A stretch of DNA of 35,459 nt from Ophiostoma sp. CBS 140.51. Its lineage: Eukaryota > Ascomycota > Sordariomycetes > Ophiostomatales > Ophiostomataceae. The stretch is from positions 1 to 35,459 of the forward strand of contig JANSLP010000328.1 of NCBI GenBank assembly GCA_029298735.1, in the 5' to 3' direction. A program made the position numbers and the translations under genes. Below are positions 18,106 to 28,159 of the stretch, piece after piece (the first letter of the stretch is position 1; every line of letters starts with the position of its first letter). The notes under the pieces were generated by a model. That model did no database searches. It saw only the letters and a list, made by a program, of their open reading frames with translations, and had not been told where the DNA came from.

Positions 18106-18903
18106 ATGAAGTCTTTCTTTGCAGCGGCCGTCGCCGCTTCGCTGGCCGTCACCCAGGTCTCGGCACACTACATTGCCATCCAGCTGTCCGTCGGCGCCGA
18201 CAAGTTTGGCAAGTACGAACACATTCGCCAAAACAGCAACTACAACTCGCCCGTTACCTCCTTGACGTCCAACGATTTGCGGTGCAATGTAGGAGGCGAG
18301 ACTGGCACTAACACCACGACCGTCGACATTCAAGCCGGCGCGCCCTTTACCTTCACGTACGACACGGCCGTCTACCACCAGGGCCCCATTTCTGTCTATA
18401 TGTCCAAGGCTCCCACGACGGCACACGACTACGATGGCAGTGGTGCCTGGTTCAAGACCCAGGATTGGGGCCCGACGTTTACGGGTGGCCAGGCCTCGTG
18501 GCCCATGAAGATTTCCTACACGTCCAACATTCCCAAGTGCATCCCCAACGGCGAGTACCTGCTGCGTATTCAGTCCCTGGGCATCCACAACCCCGGGGGT
18601 ACACCGCAGTTTTACGTGAGCTGTGCACAAGTCAATGTCGTCGGCGGTGGGAGCACGACGCCCGCCAAGACGGCGCTGATCCCGGGCTTCATCAAAGCCA
18701 CTGACCCAGGCTACACGGCGAATGTAAGTCGACCACAAAGTCGAAGACTCATTAGGAGGTTGCTAATACTAACATTGTCTAGATCTACAACAACTTCAAG
18801 TCGTACACCATTCCCGGTCCTGAAGTGGTGAGTCTCTAATCACAACTCTAGACCTAATTTGAATTGAGGATGTGGTTGCTAACCTCTGCAGTTTACATGC
18901 TAA
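18106..18903 (+). CDS. AA9 lytic polysaccharide monooxygenase (secreted)
   Basis: Three exons: 18106-18723, 18783-18827 and 18892-18903, giving 224 residues. Signal peptide residues 1-20 end in VSA, which leaves His21 as mature His1 (HYIAIQL). H91 (YHQGPISVYM) completes the copper histidine brace. H161, Q168 and Y170 (GIHNPGGTPQFYVSC) form the conserved second-sphere set and axial tyrosine. The protein ends IPGPEVFTC, as many AA9 enzymes do, and the last cysteine is available for a disulfide with an upstream Cys (C60, C145 and C173 are visible). No CBM1 is attached. Family role: copper-dependent oxidative cleavage of cellulose or hemicellulose. It lies 1.4 kb before a GH5 endoglucanase on the same strand. 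The exon structure is predicted by hand; the final exon codes for only three residues. Confidence 0.92.
18724..18782 (+). other. Intron 1 of the AA9 gene (59 nt)
   Basis: Donor GTAAGT, branch site ACTAAC 9 nt before the acceptor, acceptor TCTAG. It lies between codons (phase 0). Without splicing the frame runs into an unrelated basic tail and loses the IPGPEVFTC end. Confidence 0.88.
18828..18891 (+). other. Intron 2 of the AA9 gene (64 nt)
   Basis: Donor GTGAGT, branch GCTAAC, acceptor CTGCAG. It is phase 0. Splicing adds Phe-Thr-Cys and then TAA; retention gives Val-Ser-Leu and then TAA, without the terminal cysteine. Confidence 0.83.
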
Positions 18904-20335
18904 ACTTATTGATCAGTTGTATTTTGAGGAGGGTATGGCCGTATCTCATTTTTGAGGGTGCCAATAGATACATGGATCAGAGAATGATCACAGCAATTTA
19001 CACAATTTTCACAACTGAAGTCTGAGCACTACCGCGCAGTGATTTAGTAGAGAAGTGCTTTGGTATTTGATCGCCACGTGGATACACTCGTACGATAGTA
19101 GCCATGAAAATCAAAATCAAATAGCAGCATCAAAGCTCAGGCTAGAAGAGAGAAGGAGATCGACTGAGAAACGACTGGCTTGGCTGACGATCGACGCAGT
19201 GTTCTATTAATTCTGCACGCTCTGTTTGTCAATGCACATTTGCCACGCGCTGTTTTTGCTTAAATACTATTTCCCTCTGCTATTCCTCGGGCCATGCTCC
19301 GTGGCCATATGTCGTCTGTTATGATTTCTTTTCTTCCGTCTTCCGTCTTCTTCTTCCGCTCATTTCTCGGTTCGCTCAGAACGTTCAATAACCCCACACC
19401 CACACCTCGTTAATCTGCTGCAAACTTAAACAACCTTTTTCTTTATTCACCTGCTTTCGATCTCCCGCTTTCTGTACCGAAAATTGAGCTTATTCTTCGA
19501 TCGTTTTGATCTCCTTCCGTTTCTGACTTATAGAAAGTCCGCATTACAACAGAGGAACAGCATCACAAGAATGACGCTTTTGCCTCCCATTATTTTACGG
19601 ACATCATGCTCTCAACTTGCTTGTATTTTGAAATTGAATTTTAAGGTGAATTATTTTGAAAACACCACACATGGAGGACAAACACAAGTACATCCCGCCA
19701 AACGCTCCGTACACAATTCTCCTTTAACCGGACGGCATGCTGCTATTCATGATTAACTCTAACAAACCCCCTTTACGGCCGTTGAACGGATATCAACAAT
19801 ATGCTTCTAATTGTCTTCCCGTAATGTCTCTTCCCCTTCTTCTAAATTCAGGGCCCGCTCTCGGGTCGAGTAATGCGTATATTGTGTACACTACACACAC
19901 AGCACGCAGCCCAAACAAGCTTTCTCGGCGCTTCTAGATACTCGATAGACGAGAACAAGACTTGCGGCATATTCCACTCCTCGCCTCCTGAATATTGACG
20001 CATGGAGACGATGGAGACGGCGAACGGAAGCAATATCAATACACTATTAACGCAGAAGAAGTGGCCAAAGACACGTTCCGGGAGCGGGCTGTCCAAGACG
20101 GAAGGAAGACAGTCTGGAAGCGAGAAGGTTGAGGAAGCAGAAGAAGACAATGTATATAACACTGGATGTGAACTCTTCTTCTAGAATATGAAGTTCTCGT
20201 CACTCTCGCCAAGAAAAAGCCAAGTCAACAGTTTGATATCAGACACTCGTTCTTTCCATCCTCCTGCTTCACTTTGATACATCGCCAAGATATCCAAGAT
20301 CTCGACCGTCATCTTCACCACCCAACACCGTCACG
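18904..20335. other. AA9 3' region and GH5 promoter
   Basis: No gene was recognised. CT-rich sequence at 19320-19480 is followed by a mixed A/T-rich segment. A good TATA box lies at 20153-20159. Short frames of up to 104 codons on either strand show no family features. Confidence 0.45.
20153..20159 (+). promoter_or_regulatory. TATA box of the GH5 gene
   Basis: TATATAA (followed by C) lies 177-183 bases upstream of the GH5 start codon. The same TATATAAC octamer occurs 169-176 bases before the MFS start. Confidence 0.55.
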
Positions 20336-21497
20336 ATGTTCTCTGCTCTCACAGCCGCTCTGGCTCTGGCCGTTGCCGTGTATGCCCTGCCAGCAGCCCG
20401 TGACACTGGCGCTGTCCAGTTTGGTAGGTCAACATGAACGACGGAAACATTGTTCTCATCGAACGCGTGCTAACAACTACAGTCGGCACCAACATTGCCG
20501 GTTTCGACTTTGGCTGCTCCATCCAGGGCGCTTGCAACCTCACACAGGCATACCCGCCACTGTCGGCTCTCGGCGGTCCTGATGGGTAGGACACCCTCAA
20601 CCTCCCTTTCGACGTTTTCCCCACTAACCTGTCTTCAGTGCCGGCCAGATGCAGCACTTCTCCAAAGACGACGGCATGAACATGTTCCGCCTTCCCGTTG
20701 GCTGGCAGTTCTTGGTCCCATCGCCCGGCAGCCCTCTTGACTCGGCCAACTTTGCCAAGTACGACCAGCTCGTCCAGGCCTGTTTGGCTACCGACGCCTA
20801 TTGTATTATCGACATTCACAACTATGCCCGCTGGAACAACCAAATCATCGGCCAGGGCGGTCCGACCAATGACCAGTTTGCCAACGTCTGGTCCCAGCTG
20901 GCCACCAAATATGCTGCCCAACAGAAAATTGTCTTTGGCATCATGAACGAGCCCCACGACGTGCCCGATATCGACAAGTGGGCTGATACCGTCCAGGCCG
21001 CCGTCACGGCCATTCGCGCCGTCGCCGCCAAGCAAATGATTCTGCTGCCCGGAAACGACTGGACATCCGCCCAGCAGATGCCCACGAAATCTGGCCCCGC
21101 TCTCCTCAAAGTCAAGAACCCCGACGGCTCGTTTGACGGGCTGATTATTGACGTCCACAAGTACTTGGATTCTGACAACTCGGGCACTCACACCGAGTGC
21201 GTCACCGACAACATCAGCACTGCCTTCCAGCCGCTGGCTACCTGGTTGCGGGCCAACAAGCGCCAGGCTCTCAACACGGAGACGGGCGGCGGCAACACAG
21301 CGTCGTGCGCCAAGTACCTGTGCAGCCAGATTGCCTTCTTGAATGCCAACTCGGATGTCTTCTTGGGCTACGTGGGCTGGTCGGCGGGTGCCTTCAGTGC
21401 GGCAACGTACGAGCTGAGCGAGGTGCCGACCAAGAACGGCAACACGTGGACGGACAGTTCGCTGGTCAAGGCCTGCATTGCCCGGAAGTCGTCGTAG
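20336..21497 (+). CDS. GH5 (subfamily 5 type) endo-beta-1,4-glucanase, secreted
   Basis: Three exons: 20336-20423, 20483-20585 and 20639-21497, giving 349 residues. The signal peptide is about residues 1-18 (MFSALTAALALAVAVYAL). The spliced joins recreate family signatures: FVGTNIAGFDFGC across intron 1 and GGPDGAGQMQHF across intron 2. Further signatures are FRLPVGWQFLV and IDIHNYARW. The acid/base is E168 in IMNEPH and the nucleophile is E278 in LNTETGGGN, as in Cel5A-type enzymes. No CBM or linker is present, so this is a single-domain enzyme. Family role: internal cleavage of cellulose chains outside the cell. The AA9 gene upstream would provide chain breaks for it. Introns were placed by hand but both are strongly supported by the restored motifs. 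Confidence 0.94.
20424..20482 (+). other. Intron 1 of the GH5 gene (59 nt)
   Basis: Donor GTAGGT, branch GCTAAC 8 nt before the acceptor, acceptor TACAG. It splits a Val codon after the first base. Confidence 0.88.
20586..20638 (+). other. Intron 2 of the GH5 gene (53 nt)
   Basis: Donor GTAGGA (a weaker form), branch ACTAAC 10 nt before the acceptor, acceptor TTCAG. It splits a Gly codon after two bases. The unspliced frame meets TAG at once. Confidence 0.86.
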
Positions 21498-22523
21498 ATG
21501 TTGTGAGAGGGAGGGGCCTTTAAGTTGAGTTGGTACATTACTGCTTAGAAAGTTGTTAGCAATCGTTGAAATAGACATCCTCATCAAAAGTGTTCACCAT
21601 ATCCAAAACAACCAAGCAAAGCACGAGAAAGACGTGTTCTAAAAGTTTTGGTATTGAATGTACTGCCAAAATATCTCCCAAGATTATCTTGCCTCTTTTC
21701 TTCCTCTTTGGTTTGTTGAAACAAGGTAAAGAAAATCTCGTAAAGAAATCACGTAAGTGTTGTTTGGGTCCCAAGAACAGTAACAAACAAAAATAAAAGC
21801 GAGTAAAATCATTTTAACTCCCCAACCCAATGAAACTCCTAGGTGTTGCAAACGCCCCAAAATCCAAACAAAAAATAGCAAAAGACAAAAAGGGGGTAAA
21901 CAGAAAGGCCGGTCCCAAAGATACCACCAACTCGGTAGATCAGGAGCCAGCACAAGAAGAGGAAAAGAAAAGCTCCTCTCAAACTGAAAGGGCAAAGAAA
22001 AGGATGAACAAGAAAGAAAGAAACGACAAAGAAAATCATTCCGATCCGCATCTCCCCATGCAAGACCAGATATTAGTGTATCTAAGACGCATTATCTAAA
22101 TCCACCAGAAATAAAACACGTATGTACCCAACCGGCGTAAATGCTCCAAACCGCGTATGGATCGACACAAGACAGAGGTATCACTCCAAGAGAGAAAATG
22201 GTATGCTGAAAACAACGAGGATGGAAAGAATAGAGACGGGAAACGAGAATATGAGGAAAGAGGGAAAAGAGGGCTGTAAAGACCAGGGCACGTGACACAT
22301 TGTGTTTGTGCCTGTTGGCCGCGTCGTGCCGTTGGTTCGTGTCGGTATCCAATCGGAAGGCTCGCTTCTCGGAAGCGGCTGATATAATGAGGGAAAAGGT
22401 ATTAGCGTATGGGATCCGGGGTAGATCATCGACCGACGACGTCTGGTCTCGCCCTCTTGTATCGTAACGAAAAATGTCGTAGCAAAGGCTCGATGCCTCG
22501 GTCATGGCGTTCGTTCGATTTCA
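21498..22523. other. Convergent 3' intergenic region (GH5 / GT32)
   Basis: A-rich on the plus strand from 21770 to 22060. An 89-codon plus-strand frame from ATG at 21830 codes for a Lys/Glu-rich sequence that follows from this A-rich composition; it is not taken as a gene. Nothing else recognised. Confidence 0.4.
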
Positions 22524-24185
22524 TTAGTTCCGCTTGTCGCCCTCCTTGTTGTCCTTGTTCTCCTTGTTGTTATCCTTGTTCTCCTCCTTATTCTCCTTGT
22601 TGTCTTTGTTGTTCTCCTTGTTGTCGCCCTCTTTGCGCTCGTCGCCCTTGTCGTTCTTGTCGCCGTTCTTGCGGCGGTTGTCTTCCTCCTCCTTGCGCTC
22701 CTCTTCCTCTTTCCGGCGGCGCTCATCCTCCTCTTCTTGTTCACGACGCTCGCGCTCCTCCTCCTCTTCCTGCTGCTTCTTCTTGCGCTCCTCCTCGGCT
22801 TTCTCTTCTTCTTCCTTGACCTTGCGCTCGTGCTCGTCAATCAGCTTGCGCTGCTCGCTCTCGCTGAGCTTCTTGAAGGCAGCAACGTCGTTGTCCCACT
22901 GCCGGACACAGTCGTCAACCCAGTTGCACTTCTCAACCTCACCGTACACGGGGTGGCGGTAGCGAGGGTGCCGGCTGGGCCAGTTGGACGCGTGGTAGTG
23001 ATGACGGACAAGGGCAGAGCGGGCATCGTGGTTGCCAGAGTCGGAGTGGCCCTGGCCAGCAGCGAAGGCCTCAACAGTCAGGACGAGGACACCGCCAATC
23101 AGCTTGGACTCGCTCATGTCATGGAAGTGGTCCCAGGAGACCATGTCGCGGCCCGAGCGGCCACGGTTGATGTGGTCCAGGATGGCGTTGGTGAAGGCAG
23201 AGGGGCCAGTACCAGTAATAATTTCATCGAAATCGAGAACGACCTCGGAGATCGAAACCTTCTGCCGGTCGGCAACGCCGTGCAGCCAGGCCATGATCTG
23301 CTCAATGAGACGCATCATGATGGGGTTCTGGGGCTTGGACATGAAGGTCCACTGACAGAACGACCGCGACTTCTGGCCCAGAATGGGGTGGTCCTTCCAG
23401 TCGGGCTCGTCGATCTCGACACCAATGACCATGTCAATATCGCGCTTGTTGTAGCGGTCGGGGACAAACTTGCTCATAGGCTTGAGGGCCTCGACGTCAA
23501 TGTCGGCGTAGATGCCACCATCGGCATACATGATCATGTAACGGAGCAGATCAGCCTTCACAATCGTGGCACGCACGTTGCGGTAGAAGTCGACAATGTC
23601 GGGGCGGTTGAAGCCCTCGGGGCCAAAGTTGTAATCGACGTAGGTGTACTCGTTGGCGTCGGTCAGAACCTCGTACTGGTAGTCTGGATTGCGGGCCAGC
23701 CATGAGTAGGCGGTGTTGTGATCACGCTCCTCGAACTCCAGCGGGTTGACCTTCCAGGTCTGCCAGATCTTGTGGGGAAAGTCGCTGTGGACGGAGCCCA
23801 TTGCAGTGGACGCGCGGTGGGCGGCTTGCGAGCCCGAAGACATGCTGAGATGCACAAACAGGAGCAGCACGCACACCACCACGGCGTAGATGTTGGCGAG
23901 TCTGCGCAACCGCGCGGGGATGCCGACAGGCAGGTTCTGGGACCAGTCGACATAGTAGCGCTGGATGGCGGGGGCAGCCTTGTTGTAGTACTGCACGTAG
24001 ACAAGCTGGCCATATTGCAGCTTCTGGCGGATGTGGTCTGGGACCCATTCAGGAATACTTGGTAAGAAGGTCATGGCCTTTGCAGTTGTGGCTGCGAAAG
24101 CCGAAGCCGGGGACCGTGGAGAGCCCGGTGTCGACATCTTCTCGCGGTCGACGGATGACGAGCGTGATGACGAATGCTGTGACAT
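22524..24185 (-). CDS. GT32-family glycosyltransferase (Och1-like fold) with long charged C-terminal tail
   Basis: An intron-free frame of 553 residues from ATG at 24185. About 96 cytosolic residues precede a single hydrophobic segment (about 97-113, LANIYAVVVCVLLLFVH), which gives a type II Golgi topology. The GT32 signatures follow: HKIWQTWK (138-145), ATIVKADLLRYMIMY (206-220), and the DXD metal/nucleotide-sugar motif YADID with D228 and D230. After residue 430 the protein is almost only Lys, Glu, Arg, Gln, Asp and Asn: first a KEEEEKAEEERKK-type helix or coiled coil, then imperfect KENKDN repeats to the end. Family role: transfer of a sugar, often alpha-mannose, in glycoprotein or glycolipid assembly. 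The exact reaction is not visible. The tail is unusual for the family. Confidence 0.88.
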   Translation of the reverse strand: MSQHSSSRSSSVDREKMSTPGSPRSPASAFAATTAKAMTFLPSIPEWVPDHIRQKLQYGQLVYVQYYNKAAPAIQRYYVDWSQNLPVGIPARLRRLANIYAVVVCVLLLFVHLSMSSGSQAAHRASTAMGSVHSDFPHKIWQTWKVNPLEFEERDHNTAYSWLARNPDYQYEVLTDANEYTYVDYNFGPEGFNRPDIVDFYRNVRATIVKADLLRYMIMYADGGIYADIDVEALKPMSKFVPDRYNKRDIDMVIGVEIDEPDWKDHPILGQKSRSFCQWTFMSKPQNPIMMRLIEQIMAWLHGVADRQKVSISEVVLDFDEIITGTGPSAFTNAILDHINRGRSGRDMVSWDHFHDMSESKLIGGVLVLTVEAFAAGQGHSDSGNHDARSALVRHHYHASNWPSRHPRYRHPVYGEVEKCNWVDDCVRQWDNDVAAFKKLSESEQRKLIDEHERKVKEEEEKAEEERKKKQQEEEEERERREQEEEDERRRKEEEERKEEEDNRRKNGDKNDKGDERKEGDNKENNKDNKENKEENKDNNKENKDNKEGDKRN

Positions 24186-26242
24186 GTCTGCGCGCGCGGG
24201 CGTCTGATGGGGAGGAGAAGACGACGAAAGAAAGCGAAAGGATGGCGATGGGATCAGGAGACCCAGGCCTCGTCAAGGCGTCAGAAAGAAAAAGAAAAAA
24301 AACGAGCGTAACGAGCGTGGACCTTGCGCGATGGCAAGGGAAAATAGACAGCCAGACAGGAAAAAAAAAAGAATAAGGGGGGAGAGAGAGAAAAGAGAGG
24401 GAGGAAGAAAAGAAAACGATAGATGTAAGGGGGGAGAAGGTAGAAGAAAAGAAGAATAGAGATTAGGAGAAGAAAAAAGGAAACTAGGATGAGCAGAGTG
24501 GATGAGAACACGGACACGAGAAAAGGAGGAGAGTGGAGGAGAGTCGAGCAGGGAGAGAAAAGAAAGCAAGGTGAATGAAGACACCAAAAGGGAGATAGGG
24601 GGCGTCTGAGCAGCACCAAGGAGAGTAAGGAATAGGGAAAGAAACGACCAAGAGACAAAAGAAAGAGAAACAGAATGTAAGCGAGCGCTGGGAGAAGGCC
24701 CGGACGGTGGGACGAAATGGAAAGAAAAAATTTGGATTAGGGGATGGGGGGAGGGGTGTGTGGTGCATGGGTTGCTGATGTATCGGTGGCTCCTACCCTT
24801 TGGCGTGTGCACTGTGCAAGGAAAGAGCACCTCGTTCAGTGCCTGTTGGTCTGGGGTGCGTGGTGCGCGGTGTACCCAGTAGTTTGCAAGTAGGGCATTG
24901 TCCACTTGCCATTGGCGTTCGCACCTGGAGAATAAGGTAATTGATGATGGCGACACGGAAAGAGCCACTGGCTGGATCTCTACGCGGTCTTGAGGCGGTC
25001 TTGTCCCAGGGAAAGAGCGGCCGGAGGAGATGAAGAGTTGTTGATAGTGGCACGGAGCACAGAGATCAAGCGATCAGGAGCGTTCCTAGGTCGCGGGAGA
25101 TGGCGGAGGGAAAGAGCAACAGAGTGAGCGTTCTTTCGTTCTTTCTCTCTTGAACGACAAAACAAGTTTATGGGGATGGCGCATCTGGGCTGGCGCGATG
25201 GGCAAGAAAAACCCGTACAAACGAAGGACGAACGAGGCAGGAGCGGTCCCAATGCTAGATTCGAGCAGCAAACAGCGGACGCTTTCACAAGCTTTTTGCA
25301 GACATTGCAAAGACGACGCACAAAAGGGGGACGGCGAGGGGGTGTGCTTAGCGAGAGCATACCAAAATGAACGCGGAAATCGGAGGGAGGGGGCTCTTAC
25401 GCTAGCGCCAAAGCACACGCCCCACGAAATCCACGAAATGGTGCAAAGGAAGGAGTTGGTGCAGTTGCAAGGACTTGCAGGAGCGCGCTGCATGGGGGAG
25501 GTGGGAGCGACTGGAATTAGCACCACGCTTGTTGCCAGTTGCTCGCACTGGGGAACTGGGGATGGGATATGGGATGGATTGATGGATGGATTTGATGGGC
25601 GGCGATTGCGTGAGATGGGCTGCAAATTTCCTTGTGCAGGTTGCATGGGGGACTGAAAGAAAAAGAATTGAAAAAGAAAAGGACAAAATATGGGCTGCAT
25701 GGACGGCATGACCTGGTTCGGGGCGGCGTTCTTCAAGTGGTTTCCCTGGCATGGCGTGGACCTTGCGGGAGCGGCCATCTGTGTGTCGAGGACCAAGATG
25801 TCTGTCAATGGTGCCTGGCCTGCCGGTTGTATTATCTTATCTCTTGATGCAGGTAAAAGGACGACGTCCAGAATCAAGGATATTGTCAAAGAAGCTTCAC
25901 GGACTCCAAAGTGCAGGAGCAGCGACAGATGAGAGGCGGAGCCCAGGTAGGGAAGGGACCAGGGTGTCGTCCACACAGTCTCCTTGTGCCTGCCGAAAGC
26001 AGAAGGGACATGGCAAGTCGGTGATGCGCATGGCAAACAGGGCTCTGGACCCAGGCCAATCCGCCCCTCATTACCCCTATTCTTCTGTGTGCTGCCTTTT
26101 GGAGATTCCTCCATTTCTCTCTTGTGCTACTGCTCGACTTTAATTCCTTAAATTTTTGCCGTAATTGCGGTGCCCCTTTCTCGTGCTGGGGCCCCCCGGT
26201 GTCTGGAACGACGGTGTGGAAAAGAGAAGAGGGCACAATGAG

Positions 26243-26263
26243 GAGACTGGAGACTGGAGACAG
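26243..26263 (+). repeat. 7-bp tandem repeat, three copies
   Basis: GGAGACT GGAGACT GGAGACA. A short microsatellite-like tract inside the desert. Confidence 0.8.
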
Positions 26264-28132
26264 GAAGAAGCGCCGTCCGGGGCCATTGCAGCTGCCGTTG
26301 AAGACCACAGAGCAAAGGTCCCCAAGGATCTTTTGTGTGTGGGCGAGATCACGAGCGCGCCTGCTGTGCCCGGCTGTGAGATACGATATCAAAGATAAGA
26401 GAGGAAGGTACAGGTGCCATACAACTCCAAAGTGCACAAAGGCGCGTCCTATCATAGTCTGCACAAACAACATCAACATCAACATCACTCCCAAAGGACC
26501 TGACTAGAAAGCGAGTCGTGTCTCACAGCCATCGAGGGTCCATTGGACGCAACCGGCAGACCCTTCTTTGTTTTTTCTTCATGCCTCAACATCAGAGAGC
26601 ATAAACAGTACGACGCATACAAACTCGACACAGCCTGGCTACCAAAAGGGCTGCGGAAACTACAGTTCCCAATCGCCTCCCTCATCACATGCCTCTCGTT
26701 TGTCAACAAACGCGCTGTCTTTACTGTCAAAAAGCTTAAACATTAAACCAGAACCACTTGCATTACTGCGACGTCGTGTTCCCATATCCTTTCTGTGGTC
26801 ATGCCTTTGGGTGAATGCCATGCCACCCACCGAGGAACCAGTTAATTACGTTGTAGTCGTATTTTAGGCCTTCCCTTTGCCTGCGAGCCTGCCTTCCTTC
26901 CTTCTTTTCCTTTCTGTCCCTTCCCGGTGTCGACTTGCCTTTTTGCGCACAGGCACGGCCGCTTTTCTTACTTTTCCCATCGATGGCCCTTGGCACTGGG
27001 TCCGCCGTGCCAGGCGTTGGGTGAGGCGCGAGGCGTGCAAAAAAGGACTGAAGAAGGCGTGAAGGCGTGAGCTTAATCCCTGCTTACTTTGTCCAGAGAG
27101 GGCACATTGGCACGGTATAAGCTTTTGGGTGGGCACTGTGTCCGTCGCCGTTTCTCAAGTCACTGTAACTTTCATGATGCTTCTCATCAAGACAGAAATA
27201 TGCGATGCGGGCAAAGCCCTAGCAAAAGAGCACACTATTCTCAGGTAAACATCTCAAGATGCGCATAATCAACTCGTCTTCTCTTATCATTACCCTGAAA
27301 AGCAACGCCATCAAGCAATCATCGTGACAAGAGAACGTCCCATGGACTGCAGACGCAGGTCATAAAACAGGATTCCCTGCCTTCACTTTGCCTCGCCTGC
27401 CAAAAGGATGGGTGTCGCGCTTCCTCAGCCAGCTTGTGGCCCAAAGTTGCCTGACTTCCCAGACTTTCCCTGACACCTGCCGCGTATTCGTTATGGGGTT
27501 CTTGCTGGTTTGCGGAGGGTCTTTTTCACAGAGCCTGGCCACCGGCGTCTGTTTTTCCCTGGTGCTTCTGTCCAGTTTTAGGGGACGCTGGGCAGAACTG
27601 GGCAAGGATCGGCCGAAAGCCCTGCACATCACATGGCCTGGCGTGGTGCGGAAAGAACCTGAAGCACACAGGAAGACGCGGCAGATGGGGCGGATGGGTG
27701 AGGATGGGCGGTGCTTGCATAACGTTGGAGGGCCGCTGTCAGTGTCATACGGGGTCCCCGAAGCCTGCTGAGCCACTATTGCCAGCTGTGCAGTGCGCTG
27801 AGCCGTCTGCAACGCAATCATCGCCAGTGAAGCCCACTGAGCCACTGAAGCCTTCTGCACATTCGCTTGACAGCGCATGAAGAGTGCACTCTCAACATCT
27901 CAGCCAATCACATAGCGCATAGATTGGCTTGCGAGGAAGTGTGCGAGGGAGGGGGGTACTTTCCCGTTCTGGGTGGTATCCACTGAATAGGGGGTGGGGC
28001 CAGAGCCAAGACATCTATTTTCTGCTTCGTTCCCCCTGATTAATTTTTTGAGTTTTCTTGTTCGCGTTGTTCGCATTTCTTTGTGTCAACGCTTCCAATT
28101 CTGTGTTATAATTTGAAATTGCAGACGCTATG

Positions 28133-28159
28133 AAAGCACTCAAAGCACTCAAAGCACTG
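28133..28159 (+). repeat. 9-bp tandem repeat, three copies
   Basis: AAAGCACTC twice and then AAAGCACTG. It starts right after an ATG at 28130 and reads Lys-Ala-Leu three times in that frame. Confidence 0.85.

Noticed and set aside
17865..18311. 148-codon plus-strand frame with an ATG that overlaps the start of the AA9 gene in another frame.
   Set aside because: Its second half is an out-of-frame shadow of the AA9 signal peptide region, and its first half lies in the promoter. It would only matter if transcription starts before 17865.
21830..22099. 89-codon Lys/Glu-rich plus-strand frame between GH5 and GT32.
   Set aside because: The composition follows from A-rich DNA in a 3' intergenic region; no domain or promoter signal supports it.
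26124..26507. Frame containing FCRNCGAPF, similar to a zinc-ribbon half.
   Set aside because: Only one cysteine pair is present, there is no ATG before it, and the rest of the frame shows no protein-like pattern.
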